From positions 213,969 to 277,968 of the forward strand of contig NZ_LISW01000005.1 of assembly GCF_001905735.1 (NCBI RefSeq): a stretch of DNA of 64,000 nucleotides, given 5' to 3'. Shown piece by piece: positions 33,140 through 41,773 of the stretch. The stretch comes from Streptomyces sp. CB01249. Its GTDB lineage: Bacteria > Actinomycetota > Actinomycetes > Streptomycetales > Streptomycetaceae. Numbering within the stretch: position 1 is the stretch's first letter; every line of letters begins with the position of its first letter. A program made the translations under genes and the position numbers. The notes under the pieces are model-generated. The model saw nothing but the letters and a program-made list of their open reading frames with translations. It searched no databases and had not been told where the DNA came from.

Positions 33140-34504
33140 TCATGCCTCCGTGCTCAGGAAGACGTTCTTGGTCTCGGTGAAGGCGGTGAGGGCGTCGGGC
33201 CCCAGCTCGCGCCCGACGCCGGACTGCTTGAACCCGCCGAACGGGGTCCAGTAGCGCACCGCCGAGTGCGAGTTGACGGAGAGGTTGCCCGCCCGTACGG
33301 CCCGGGACACCCGCAGGGCGCGCCCCACGTCCCGGGTCCAGAGTGAGCCGGCGAGCCCGTAGTCGGTGGCGTTGGCGAGCCGGACGGCGTCCGCCTCGTC
33401 CTCGAAGGGCAGCACGACGGCGACGGGCCCGAAGACCTCCTCGGTGGCGACGGGCGCGTCCGCCGGGACGCCGGTGAGGACGGTCGGCGGGAACCAGAAG
33501 CCGGGCCCCTCGGGCGCGCTCCCCCGGATCGCGGTGGCGCCCTCGGGGACGTAACCGCGTACGCGTTCGAGCTGGGTACGGGAGATGAGCGGGCCCATCC
33601 GGGTCTTCTCGTCGGCGGGGTCGCCGACGGTGTACGCGGCGACGGCCGGGGCGAGGTGTTCCAGGAAGCGGTCGTACGCGGAGCGCTGGACGAGGATGCG
33701 GGTGCGGGCGCAGCAGTCCTGGCCGGCGTTGTCCAGGAAGGAGTCGGGGGCGGCGGCCGCGGCGGCCTCGATGTCGGCGTCGGCGAAGACGATATTGGGG
33801 CTCTTGCCGCCGAGTTCGAGGGTGACCCGCTTGAGGCGGTCCGCGCACTTGGCCATGATCCGCTTGCCGGTGCGGGTGGAGCCGGTGAACACGATCTTGG
33901 CGACGTCCGGGTGTTCGACCAGGGCGTTGCCCGCCTCGTCGCCCGCGCCGGGCAGGACCTGGAAGAGGTGTTCGGGCAGGCCCGCCTCCAGGGCGATCTC
34001 CGCGAGGCGCAGCGCGGTGAGCGGGGTGGTCTCGGCGGGTTTCAGGATCACCGCGTTGCCGGCGGCGAGGGCGGGGGCGGTGCCCCAGGCGGCGATGGGC
34101 ATCGGGAAGTTCCAGGGGGCGATGACGCCGACGACGCCCAGGGGTTCGAGGATCGTGAGGTCGATGCCGCCGGGGACGGGGATCTGCCGGCCGTTGAGGC
34201 GTTCCACTCCCCCGGCCGCGTAGTCGAGCAGGTCGCGGACGTTGCCGGCCTCCCAGCGGGCGTTGCCGAGGGTGTGGCCGGCCTCCCGGACCTCCAGCCG
34301 GGCCAGTTCCTCGGTGCGGGCGTCGACGGCTGCGGCGAACCGGCGCAGCAGCCGGGCCCGGTCGGCGGGAGCGAGCGCGGCCCAGGTGCGCTGGGCGGCG
34401 GTGGCGCGGACGACGGCGGTGTGGACGGCCGGGGCCGGGGTGGCGGGGACGGTGGCGACGACCTCTTCGGTCGCCGGGTTCAGGACGTGGTGCTCGTGGA
34501 TCAC
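33140..34504 (-). CDS. Aldehyde dehydrogenase in glnA4 operon
   Basis: A 454-residue NAD(P)-dependent aldehyde dehydrogenase. The catalytic Cys is in NAGQDCCARTRI (near 275), the general-base Glu in TLELGGKSPN (near 240), and the cofactor motif is FTGSTRTGKRI. It lies 39 bases after glnA4 and 7 bases before the SDR gene. In the Streptomyces ethanolamine pathway the gamma-glutamylated aldehyde would be oxidised here; that role is inferred from operon position. The enzyme resembles gamma-glutamyl-aminoaldehyde and betaine-aldehyde dehydrogenases. Confidence 0.92.
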   Translation of the reverse strand: MIHEHHVLNPATEEVVATVPATPAPAVHTAVVRATAAQRTWAALAPADRARLLRRFAAAVDARTEELARLEVREAGHTLGNARWEAGNVRDLLDYAAGGVERLNGRQIPVPGGIDLTILEPLGVVGVIAPWNFPMPIAAWGTAPALAAGNAVILKPAETTPLTALRLAEIALEAGLPEHLFQVLPGAGDEAGNALVEHPDVAKIVFTGSTRTGKRIMAKCADRLKRVTLELGGKSPNIVFADADIEAAAAAAPDSFLDNAGQDCCARTRILVQRSAYDRFLEHLAPAVAAYTVGDPADEKTRMGPLISRTQLERVRGYVPEGATAIRGSAPEGPGFWFPPTVLTGVPADAPVATEEVFGPVAVVLPFEDEADAVRLANATDYGLAGSLWTRDVGRALRVSRAVRAGNLSVNSHSAVRYWTPFGGFKQSGVGRELGPDALTAFTETKNVFLSTEA

Positions 34505-34543
34505 GTGGTCCTCACAGCGGTCGTGGCCTCGCGGGCGTCGTGG

Positions 34544-35911
34544 TCACAGGCGTTCGAAGGAGCGGCGCAGTTCCCAGTCGGTCACGGCCGCGTCGAAGGC
34601 GTCGAGTTCGACGCGGGCCATGGTGCGGTAGTGCGCGACGACGTCCTCGCCGAACGCCTCGCGGGCGATCCCGCTCTCCTCCCAGAGCGCGGCGGCCTCG
34701 CGCAGGGTGGCCGGGACGTGGTCGTACGCGGCGGTGTAGGCGTTGCCCTCGCAGGGTTCGGGGAGTTCGAGCTTGTGCTCGATGCCGTACAGGCCTGCGG
34801 CGACGAGTCCGGCGACGGCCAGATACGGGTTGACGTCACCGCCGGGGAGCCGGTTCTCGAAGCGCAGCGAGGCGCCGTGGCCGACGACGCGCAGCGCACA
34901 GGTGCGGTTGTCGTGGCCCCAGGCGACGGCGGTCGGGGCGAAGGAGCCGGGGCGCAGCCGCTTGTACGAGTTGATGTTCGGCGCGAAGAGGAGGGCGAGG
35001 TCGCGCAGGGCGGCGAGCTGCCCGGCCAGGAAGTGCCGCATCACCGGTGACATCTCCCCGTCCGCACCGGCCATGACGGAGCGTCCGGGGTCGGTGGTGG
35101 AGCGCAGCGAGAGGTGGATGTGGCAGGAGTTGCCCTCGCGTTCGTTGAACTTGGCCATGAAGGTGAGCGCCATGCCCTCCTGGGCGGCGATCTCCTTGGC
35201 GCCGGTCTTGTAGACGGCGTGCTGGTCGCAGGTGACCAGGGCCTCGTCGTAGCGGAACACGATCTCGTGCTGGCCGGGGTTGCACTCGCCCTTGGCGGAC
35301 TCGACGGCGAGGCCCGCGCCCGCCATCTCGTTGCGGATGCGGCGCAGCAGGGGCTCGACGCGGCCGGTCCCGAGGACGGAGTAGTCGACGTTGTACTGGT
35401 TGACGGGGGTCAGGTCGCGGTAGCCCCGGTCCCACGCCTGTTCGTAGGTGTCCTTGAAGACGATGAACTCCAGCTCGGTGCCGACGTGGGCCGTGTAGCC
35501 GTGTTCGGCGAGGCGTGCGAGCTGGCGGCGCAGGATCTGCCGGGGCGCGGCGGTGACGGGTGCGCCGTCGGCCCAGGCGAGGTCGGCGAGGACCAGCGCG
35601 GTGCCCTCGTGCCACGGCACCCGGCGCAGCGTGTCGAGGTCGGGGCGGAGGGCGAAGTCGCCGTAGCCGTTGTCCCAGGAGGACATGGCGTAGCCGTCGA
35701 CGGTGTTCATGTCGGTGTCCACGGCGAGGAGATAGGCGCAGCCCTCGGTGCCGTGGCGGACGACCTCGTCGAGGAAGAAGGGGGCGGCGAAGCGTTTGCC
35801 CTGGAGGCGCCCCTGCATGTCGGGGAAGGCCAGGACGACGGTGTCGATCTCCCCGCCGTGCACGAGGCGGCGCAGGTCTCCGAGGGCGAGCGGGGCGGTG
35901 CGGTCGGACAC
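34544..35911 (-). CDS. glnA4: Gamma-glutamylethanolamide synthetase (GlnA4-like)
   Basis: A 455-residue glutamine-synthetase-fold ligase. Nucleotide/metal and glutamate-site motifs are present: GTELEFIVFKDTYEQ, SAKGECNPGQHEIVFRY, NSCHIHLSL, NSYKRLRPGSFAPTAVAWG and RFENRLPGGDVNPYLA. These fit the GlnA-like gamma-glutamylpolyamine/amine synthetases, not housekeeping GlnA. In S. coelicolor the corresponding gene (SCO1613, glnA4) was reported to glutamylate ethanolamine, and the ALDH-SDR neighbours and infC-to-glnA4 gene order match that locus from memory. The start is GTG 35911, with GAGGAGAGGA upstream. A gamma-glutamyl hydrolase gene is divergent. Confidence 0.85.
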   Translation of the reverse strand: MSDRTAPLALGDLRRLVHGGEIDTVVLAFPDMQGRLQGKRFAAPFFLDEVVRHGTEGCAYLLAVDTDMNTVDGYAMSSWDNGYGDFALRPDLDTLRRVPWHEGTALVLADLAWADGAPVTAAPRQILRRQLARLAEHGYTAHVGTELEFIVFKDTYEQAWDRGYRDLTPVNQYNVDYSVLGTGRVEPLLRRIRNEMAGAGLAVESAKGECNPGQHEIVFRYDEALVTCDQHAVYKTGAKEIAAQEGMALTFMAKFNEREGNSCHIHLSLRSTTDPGRSVMAGADGEMSPVMRHFLAGQLAALRDLALLFAPNINSYKRLRPGSFAPTAVAWGHDNRTCALRVVGHGASLRFENRLPGGDVNPYLAVAGLVAAGLYGIEHKLELPEPCEGNAYTAAYDHVPATLREAAALWEESGIAREAFGEDVVAHYRTMARVELDAFDAAVTDWELRRSFERL

Positions 35912-36021
35912 GGACGGGTCCTCTCCTCGCGGGCCGGCAGGCGGGTACAAATCTATGGGCAGGGCGGGTGTTGTGGGTACGGTGCCGGGGTGTTCCGCGC
36001 GCCGTACGAGGGAGGGCACCG

Positions 36022-36705
36022 GTGAACCGTCCGCTGGTCGGGATCAGCACGTACCTGGTGGCTTCGGCGCGCTGGGGCGTATGGGATCTGCCGGCGGCGC
36101 TGCTGCCCGCCGGGTACGCACGGATGGTGCGGGAGGCGGGCGGCCTGGCCGTGCTGCTGCCGCCGGACGCGCCCGGAGTCGCGGCGGAGACCGTGGCCCG
36201 GCTGGACGCGGTGGTGGTGGCGGGCGGCCCCGACGTGGACCCGGCGCGGTACGGGGCCGGGCGCGATCCGCGTACCGGGCCCCCGGCGCCGGAGCGGGAC
36301 TCCTGGGAGGCGGCGCTGATCGGCGCGGCGCTGGAGTCGGGGACGCCGTTGCTGGGGGTGTGCCGGGGGATGCAGCTGCTGAACGTGGTGTGCGGGGGCA
36401 CCCTGACCCAGCATCTGGACGGCCACGGCGGGCCGGTGGGCGTGTTCGGTTCGCACCCGGTGACGCCGGTCCCGGGCACCCGCTACGCGTCGCTGGCGCC
36501 GGAGGTGTGCGCCGTGCCCACGTACCACCACCAGGCCGTGGACCGGATCGGCACCGGCCTGGTGGCGTCGGCGCACGCGGCGGACGGCACCGTGGAGGCG
36601 GTCGAACTCCCCGGCGACCACTGGGTCCTGGGGGTCCAGTGGCATCCGGAGATGGGCGAGGACTTCCGCGTGGTGCGGGGGCTGGTGGAGGCGGCGGGCG
36701 CTTAG
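36022..36705 (+). CDS. Gamma-glutamyl hydrolase (PuuD-like class I amidotransferase)
   Basis: A 227-residue class I glutamine-amidotransferase-fold hydrolase. The nucleophile Cys is in LLGVCRGMQLLN (near 116); His and Glu follow in GVQWHPEMG near 206-208, and TYHHQAVD fits gamma-glutamyl-GABA hydrolase (PuuD). It would release glutamate from a gamma-glutamyl amide and so complete a cycle begun by GlnA4. The gene is divergent from glnA4 with a 110-base shared control region. A GGAGGG site precedes the GTG. It overlaps the convergent phosphotransferase gene by 4 bases. Confidence 0.88.
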   Translation: MNRPLVGISTYLVASARWGVWDLPAALLPAGYARMVREAGGLAVLLPPDAPGVAAETVARLDAVVVAGGPDVDPARYGAGRDPRTGPPAPERDSWEAALIGAALESGTPLLGVCRGMQLLNVVCGGTLTQHLDGHGGPVGVFGSHPVTPVPGTRYASLAPEVCAVPTYHHQAVDRIGTGLVASAHAADGTVEAVELPGDHWVLGVQWHPEMGEDFRVVRGLVEAAGA

Positions 36706-37661
36706 AACCGCTGCTGGAGCCAGGTCAGGGCGGCGGCGCCCTGGGCCGCCTGGAAGGCCCGGAGCGTCGGCAGGCCGGGCGGGTCGGGGCGCAGCGCGTG
36801 CTCCGCGAAGTACCCGGCGACGGCGGCGAGTACGGCGGTGACGGCGGCGGGGTCCGCGTCCCGGCCGAGCGGGTGGGCGGTGAACAGGGCCTCGGGGTCG
36901 GGGCGGTCCGTTCCGGAGGCGTAGCCCTGCGCGGCCACGCACGGGAGCATCACCAGCAGGTCGAACCAGGGCGCGGCGCGCACCGCGTGCGGCCAGTCCA
37001 CGAAGACGGTCCGGTCTCCGGTGAGCAGGATGTTGTCGGCGCGCAGGTCGCTGTGGGCGAGGGTGTCCCCGGCGACGGCCTCGGCCCAGCCGGATTCCAG
37101 CTCCGCGAGGAGGGCGAGGTGGCCGGCGGCCCAGGGGTGGAGGCGGGCGTCGCCGCCGGCGGCGTGCAGGGTGCGCCAGCCGTCGAACATCGTGGACTTG
37201 CCCCAGTCGGCCGCGGCCACGTCGGCCGGGGCCGGGGTGAGGGCCCGGGAGAGGTCCCCCACCGCCGCCAGGACCCGGTCCAGTTCGGCCCGGTCCCAGG
37301 GCACTCGCGGCTGGCGGCCGTCGATGTCCTCCAGCACGAGGGCGACGCAGGTGCCGTCGTCGTACGAGCCGAGCAGCCGGGGTACGGGGGCGTGTGCCGG
37401 GAGCAACGCGGTGTGCCGGATCTCGGCGCGGTGCATGTCGGGGCTGTCCGGGTTCACCTCGGCGCTCACCGCCTTGACGAAGGCCCGGCCGCCGTTCGCG
37501 AGGCGGACCCGGGCGGCGACGCCGGGCGAGAAGCCGCCGTTCTGGGTGCGGGCCTCGGTGACCGGCGCGCCGAGGATGTCCTCGACGGCCGCCCGTACGG
37601 TGGCGGGCAGTCCGGACCAGGGGTGGCGGACGCCCTGCGCGGGCGGTGCGGTGGAGGTCAT
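36702..37661 (-). CDS. Aminoglycoside-phosphotransferase-fold kinase
   Basis: A 319-residue small-molecule kinase of the APH/choline kinase fold. The catalytic motif LAHSDLRADNILL (Brenner motif, Asp near 200) and metal motif VFVDWPHA (near 219) are intact. Such proteins phosphorylate aminoglycosides, homoserine, choline or sugars. Next to an ethanolamine cluster an amino-alcohol kinase is possible, but unsupported by specific residues. The N-terminal SPGVAARVRLANGGRAFVKA is the nucleotide-binding lobe. It overlaps the upstream GNAT gene by 4 bases, so the two are translationally coupled. Confidence 0.85.
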   Translation of the reverse strand: MTSTAPPAQGVRHPWSGLPATVRAAVEDILGAPVTEARTQNGGFSPGVAARVRLANGGRAFVKAVSAEVNPDSPDMHRAEIRHTALLPAHAPVPRLLGSYDDGTCVALVLEDIDGRQPRVPWDRAELDRVLAAVGDLSRALTPAPADVAAADWGKSTMFDGWRTLHAAGGDARLHPWAAGHLALLAELESGWAEAVAGDTLAHSDLRADNILLTGDRTVFVDWPHAVRAAPWFDLLVMLPCVAAQGYASGTDRPDPEALFTAHPLGRDADPAAVTAVLAAVAGYFAEHALRPDPPGLPTLRAFQAAQGAAALTWLQQRF

Positions 37662-38158
37662 CGGTCCGTCTTCCCCGTGGTGCCGGGCGTGGGGGCGGCG
37701 AACCAGCTCAGGGGCGTGGGGCCGCCGGGGTCCGCGTAGCCCAGCGCCCGGTAGAGGCCCTCACCCTCGGGGGTGGTGGTCAGGTTGATGCGGAAGCACC
37801 CGGCCGCCACGAGGTGGTCGTGGACGGCCTCGAAGGCCCGGCGGGCGTGGCCCTGCCGCCGGTGGGCGGGATCGGTGGCGACCGACGCGATGTGTCCGAC
37901 GTACGAGGGGCGGCCGGGCCGGGGCAGCGACCGCGTGTACTGGCCCACCGCGCTGGACAGCAGGCGGTCCCCACCGTCGATCACATAGGCGACGAACTGC
38001 GGGTCGGTGGTCAGCCGCTCGCGGAAGGCCGCCTCGCACTCCCGTGTCCAGCCCGCCTCCGGAACGTCGCCGAGGGAGGCGAGCATGATCAGGCGCAGCC
38101 GGGTGAGTTCGGCGGCGTCGTCCGCGCCGGCCCGCCTGAGGTGCGGCGAAGTACCCAT
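37658..38158 (-). CDS. GNAT family N-acetyltransferase
   Basis: A 166-residue acyltransferase. The acetyl-CoA motif is ASVATDPAHRRQGHARRAF (about 90-108) and the C-terminal strand NLTTTPEGEGLYRALGY is typical of GNAT. The acceptor is unknown. The ATG at 38158 fits; an upstream in-frame start is less likely. The ATGA overlap with the phosphotransferase gene suggests one operon. Confidence 0.88.
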   Translation of the reverse strand: MGTSPHLRRAGADDAAELTRLRLIMLASLGDVPEAGWTRECEAAFRERLTTDPQFVAYVIDGGDRLLSSAVGQYTRSLPRPGRPSYVGHIASVATDPAHRRQGHARRAFEAVHDHLVAAGCFRINLTTTPEGEGLYRALGYADPGGPTPLSWFAAPTPGTTGKTDR

Positions 38159-38242
38159 GGTTCGTCCTTTCGCTGAAGTGCCGTGCCCCGCAAGGGTGTC
38201 GTGCCCGGCCCGGCACGTCGCGCGGTTTTCCACGGGCTCCGC

Positions 38243-39181
38243 TTAGACCGTGCCCCCGGAGGGTTCCGACCGGGTCAGCGAGAGCAGATCGCGGGCCGGG
38301 CCCGTCGGGCGGTGGCCCGAGGGCCAGACCGCGCGCAGCTGGCGGCGCAGCCGGGCCCCGGCGATCGGGACCTTCACCAGGCGGCGGGCGGACAGCTCCT
38401 CGCCGAGCGCGAGCTCGCTCAGGACGCAGGGGCCGGCGCCGCTCTCCGCCGCGCCCTTGACCGCGGTGGTCGAGGAGAGCTCCAGGAGCGGCGGGGCCAG
38501 CGGGCCGTGGACGGCGAGCGCGGCGTCCAGGACCTGGCGGGTGCCGGAGCCGTGCTCGCGCAGGATCAGCGGGGTCGCGGCAAGTTCGCCCGGGGTCAGC
38601 GGGGTGCGGCGGCGGGCCCACGGGTGGGCGGGTGCGACCACGACGACGAGGCGGTCGTGGGCGATGACCGTGCCGTCGAGCCCGGCCGGGACGGACAGCC
38701 CCTCCACGAAGCCCAGGTCCGCCTCGCCGCTCAGCAGCCGCTCGGCGACCACCGCGGAGTTCCCGGCGAGCAGCGAGACGGCGGTGCCGGGGCGTTCGGC
38801 GCGCAGGGCGATGAGCCAGCCGGGGAGCAGGTATTCGGCGATGGTCATGGAGGCGGCGACCCGCAGCCGGGAGTCGCGGCGGTCGCGCAGCGCCTGGGCG
38901 CCCGCGTCGAACGCCTCGGCGGCCTCCACGACCCGGCGCGCCCAGTCGGTGACCAGGGCGCCCGCGTCGGTGAGCCGGGAGCCCCGGGGCGAGCGGTCGA
39001 GGAGGGCGAGGCCGAGCTGCCGTTCCATCGAGCGGACCCGGCTGCTGGCGGCGGGCTGGGTGATGCCGACGTCCCGGGCGGCCCGGCCGAGGCTGCCGTG
39101 CCGGGCGACGGCGAGGAGCAGTTCCAGTGCGCCCAGGTCGGGCACCCGGTGGGACAGGGGGGCGGGCGGTTCGCTGGACAT
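38243..39181 (-). CDS. LysR family transcriptional regulator
   Basis: A 312-residue LysR regulator. The winged HTH is at residues 17-75 (LELLLAVARHGSLGRAARDVGITQPAASSRVRS region), followed by a substrate-binding domain (LRVAASMTIAEYLLPGWLIALR, AVVAERLLSGEADLGFVEG). It is divergent from a TDT transporter gene 70 bases away. A LysR box lies on its start codon. In other bacteria TDT exporters of sulfite or C4-dicarboxylates are controlled by such divergent LysR proteins, so the ligand may be the transported anion. Confidence 0.9.
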   Translation of the reverse strand: MSSEPPAPLSHRVPDLGALELLLAVARHGSLGRAARDVGITQPAASSRVRSMERQLGLALLDRSPRGSRLTDAGALVTDWARRVVEAAEAFDAGAQALRDRRDSRLRVAASMTIAEYLLPGWLIALRAERPGTAVSLLAGNSAVVAERLLSGEADLGFVEGLSVPAGLDGTVIAHDRLVVVVAPAHPWARRRTPLTPGELAATPLILREHGSGTRQVLDAALAVHGPLAPPLLELSSTTAVKGAAESGAGPCVLSELALGEELSARRLVKVPIAGARLRRQLRAVWPSGHRPTGPARDLLSLTRSEPSGGTV

Positions 39182-39194
39182 AAGTCCACCTTAT
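39180..39194. promoter_or_regulatory. LysR-type operator (T-N11-A)
   Basis: ATAAG-TCCAC-CTTAT is a perfect interrupted palindrome of 15 bp that contains T-N11-A (39181 to 39193). It overlaps the first bases of the LysR coding region and lies 58 bases before the transporter start. A half-like CTCATAG follows at 39198-39204. Confidence 0.6.
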
Positions 39195-39251
39195 GACCTC
39201 ATAGAGCGGTGATCCCTGGTGGGGTTCTGCCGCGCCGCAGAGGATCGTGGC

Positions 39252-40400
39252 ATGGCCATCCATCTGCGGACCCGCACCTCTCCCCCGTACGCCGGTACCC
39301 TCCGGCGGCCCGCGCTGCGGCACTTCGGGCCCAACTGGTACGCCACGGTGATGGGCACCGCGATCGTCGCGAGCGCGGGCGCGGCGCTGCCGGTGCACGT
39401 GCCGGGGCTGCGCGGCGCGTGCACGGTGGTCTGGCTGTTCTCGGCGCTGCTGCTCGCCGCCGTGCTGGCCGCCCGCGCCGGGCACTGGGCGGCCCACCCC
39501 GACCAGGCGCGCGCCCATCTCGCGGACCAGGCCGTCGCGCCGTTCTACGGCTGCCTGTCGATGGCGCTGCTGGCCGTCGGGGGCTCCGGCCTGACCGTGG
39601 GCAAGGACCTCATCGGGCACCCGGCGGCGCTCGCGCTGGACGTGGTGCTGTACACGGCGGGCACGGTGACCGGTCTGGTGGCGGCCGTGGCGGTCCCGTA
39701 CCTCATGATCGTGCGCCACCGGCCGGAGCCGGGCACCGCGTCCCCGGTGTGGCTGCTGCCGGTGGTGGCGCCGATGGTGTCGGCCGCGCTCGGCCCGCTG
39801 CTCGTGGCGGAGCTGCCCCCGGGCCAGGGGCGCGAGGCGCTGCTCCTCGGCTGCTACGCGATGTTCGGGCTCAGCCTGCTGGCGACGCTGGTCATGCTCC
39901 CGCTGGTCTTCGGACGGCTGGTGCACGGGGGCCCGCTGCCGCTCGCCCTGACGCCCACCCTGTTCCTGGTGCTCGGCCCGCTGGGCCAGTCGACCACCGC
40001 GGTCAACGCGCTGGCCGATGTGGCGCCGGGTGCGATCGGAAGCCCGTACGCCTCGGCGCTGCGGGCGTTCGCGGTGCTGTACGGGGTGCCGGTGATGGGC
40101 TTCGCCCTGATGTGGCTGGCCCTGGCCGTGGCGCTGGTGGTGCGGGCGGTACGGGGCGGGATGACGTTCTCGATGACCTGGTGGGGCTTCACGTTCCCCG
40201 TCGGCACCTGTGTGACGGGCGCGGCGGGCCTGGCCCGGCACACCGGACTGACCGCGTTCAGCTGGCTGGCCGTCGCGCTGTACGTGCTGCTGGTCTCGGC
40301 GTGGGCGGTGGCGGGCGTACGCACGGTGCGCGGGCTGCTCAGCGGAGTGCTGCTCGCAGCGCCGCGGGGGCCCGTACCAGCGACGGCCCGTACCAGGTGA
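39252..40400 (+). CDS. TDT family transporter (TehA/SLAC1-like)
   Basis: A 382-residue membrane protein with about ten TM helices of the tellurite-resistance/dicarboxylate transporter family (HFGPNWYATVMGTAIVASAG at the N-terminus, typical of the fold; WWGFTFPVGTCVTGAAGLARHTG near the C-terminus). The family includes anion channels, sulfite exporters and C4-dicarboxylate carriers. The divergent LysR regulator fits a sulfite or organic-acid exporter. A longer start at GTG 39219 is possible. The 3' end overlaps the convergent metal-receptor gene by 62 bases. Confidence 0.88.
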   Translation: MAIHLRTRTSPPYAGTLRRPALRHFGPNWYATVMGTAIVASAGAALPVHVPGLRGACTVVWLFSALLLAAVLAARAGHWAAHPDQARAHLADQAVAPFYGCLSMALLAVGGSGLTVGKDLIGHPAALALDVVLYTAGTVTGLVAAVAVPYLMIVRHRPEPGTASPVWLLPVVAPMVSAALGPLLVAELPPGQGREALLLGCYAMFGLSLLATLVMLPLVFGRLVHGGPLPLALTPTLFLVLGPLGQSTTAVNALADVAPGAIGSPYASALRAFAVLYGVPVMGFALMWLALAVALVVRAVRGGMTFSMTWWGFTFPVGTCVTGAAGLARHTGLTAFSWLAVALYVLLVSAWAVAGVRTVRGLLSGVLLAAPRGPVPATARTR

Positions 40401-41046
40401 GGTACCGCCCGTCGACCAGGGCGGCGGGCAGCCCGGGGAAGGCCTCCGGCCCGTCGTTCCGGGTGAAGCGGTAGGGCTCGTCGGGCAGGACCACCAGCTC
40501 GGCACCGGCCGCGTTGAGCTCGTCGAGCGGGACGCGCGGATAGCGCTCGGCGTGGTCCGCGTACACGTTGGCCACGCCGAGCCGGGCCAGCAGGTCACCG
40601 GCGAAGGTGTCGCGGCCCAGCACCATCCACGGCCTGCGCCACACCGGGACGATCGCGCGGCGCGGCGGGCCGGGCGGCGGGAGGGTCGCCCAGGCGGCCT
40701 CGGCCTCGTCCAGCCAGCGCGGACGGGGCAGCCCGCAGGCGCCGGTCAGCAGCCGGTCCAGCTCGCCGAAGGCGTCGTCCAGGGTGCGGACAGTGGTGAC
40801 GAGGACGTCCGCGCCGGCGTCCCGCAGGGCGGCCAGGTCGGGGGCCCGGTTCTCCTCCTCGTTGGCCACCACCAGGTCGGGGCGCAGGGCCAGGATCGCG
40901 TCCACGTCGGGGTTCTTGGTGCCGCCGACGCGGGCGGCGGCGAGTCCGGCCGGGTGGGTGCACCAGTCGGTGACGCCGACGAGCAGCCCGGGGGCCGTCC
41001 CGGCGACGGCCTCGGTGAGGGAGGGGACCAGCGAGACGACGCGCAC
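40339..41046 (-). CDS. Helical-backbone metal-receptor-like protein (BtuF fold)
   Basis: A 235-residue protein with the cobalamin/Fe-siderophore binding-protein fold (RVVSLVPSLTEAVAG at the N-terminus; ALRPDLVVANEEENRAPDLAALRDAG). It has no signal peptide or lipobox: the GTG at 41046 begins right at the mature fold, so it appears cytoplasmic. No permease or ATPase gene is adjacent. It sits 8 bases after an XRE/cupin regulator in the same direction, so I infer ligand sensing or storage, not uptake. The ligand is not predicted. Confidence 0.82.
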   Translation of the reverse strand: MRVVSLVPSLTEAVAGTAPGLLVGVTDWCTHPAGLAAARVGGTKNPDVDAILALRPDLVVANEEENRAPDLAALRDAGADVLVTTVRTLDDAFGELDRLLTGACGLPRPRWLDEAEAAWATLPPPGPPRRAIVPVWRRPWMVLGRDTFAGDLLARLGVANVYADHAERYPRVPLDELNAAGAELVVLPDEPYRFTRNDGPEAFPGLPAALVDGRYLTWYGPSLVRAPAALRAALR

Positions 41047-41054
41047 GCCTGCCC

Positions 41055-41600
41055 TCAGCGCCTGGGGTCGGACGTGGCGTCGATGTGTTCGGCGACCGCG
41101 ACGCACAGCAGCCGGGTGCCGGGGAGGGTGGCCCGCCAGCGGTGCCGGACCCCGCCGGACAGGAAGAGCGTGTCGCCCTGGACCAGCCGGTAGGCCCGCC
41201 CCTCCGCCTCCACTTCGGCGGCGCCCTCGGCGACGTACAGGAGCTCGTCGTTGCGGTGCTGGAACTCCCGCCCGAGGTCGAGTTCCCCGGTGAATTCCAG
41301 GGCGCTGAGCTGGTGGCGTCCGCGGACCACCCGGTGCACCCCGTCCTCCTGGGCGGCGCGCACGACGTCGACCGCGCGTGCGGAGTCCGCGGCGGCGCGC
41401 AGCCGGGCCGTGGTGGTCTCCAGCGCCTCGGCGACCCGGTCGAGCGACCGGGCGCTGGGTCTGGCGCGCTCGTTCTCGATCTGGCTGAGGAACGGCACGG
41501 AAAGGCCGCTGCGCGAGGCGACCGCGGCCAGGGTGAGTCCCAGGGATCTGCGCTGTCGGCGGACGGCAGCGCCCACCCGGAGTGTTTCCTTCTCGTCCAT
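41055..41600 (-). CDS. XRE-cupin transcriptional regulator
   Basis: A 181-residue regulator with an N-terminal Cro/XRE HTH (residues 10-65: RRSLGLTLAAVASRSGLSVPFLSQIENERARPS region) and a C-terminal cupin barrel (ELLYVAEGAAEVEAEGRAYRLVQGDTLFLSGGVRHRW). The cupin binds an effector such as a small metabolite. It is the first gene of a two-gene unit with the metal-receptor-like protein. The ATG at 41600 is preferred over a longer frame to 41654. Confidence 0.9.
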   Translation of the reverse strand: MDEKETLRVGAAVRRQRRSLGLTLAAVASRSGLSVPFLSQIENERARPSARSLDRVAEALETTTARLRAAADSARAVDVVRAAQEDGVHRVVRGRHQLSALEFTGELDLGREFQHRNDELLYVAEGAAEVEAEGRAYRLVQGDTLFLSGGVRHRWRATLPGTRLLCVAVAEHIDATSDPRR

Positions 41601-41698
41601 GTCCGGCTCCCTCCCGAAACGCCATCCTTCCGGTTGTGGGGCCTTCGCGCACACCGTTAGGCCAGGACGGACCGGAAAGTGAGCACTCCGGAACGCCG

Positions 41699-41737
41699 GA
41701 AGGGGTGGGTCGCGCCGTCGGCGCGACCCACCCCTTC
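41699..41737 (-). terminator. Terminator of opuA operon
   Basis: An 18-bp perfect stem with a 3-base loop pairs GAAGGGGTGGGTCGCGCC (41699-41716) with GGCGCGACCCACCCCTTC (41720-41737). It lies 37 bases after the opuABC stop on the minus strand. Confidence 0.9.
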
Positions 41738-41773
41738 ACGGGCTGCGGCCCTGGTCGGGGCCGGTGACGGCTC

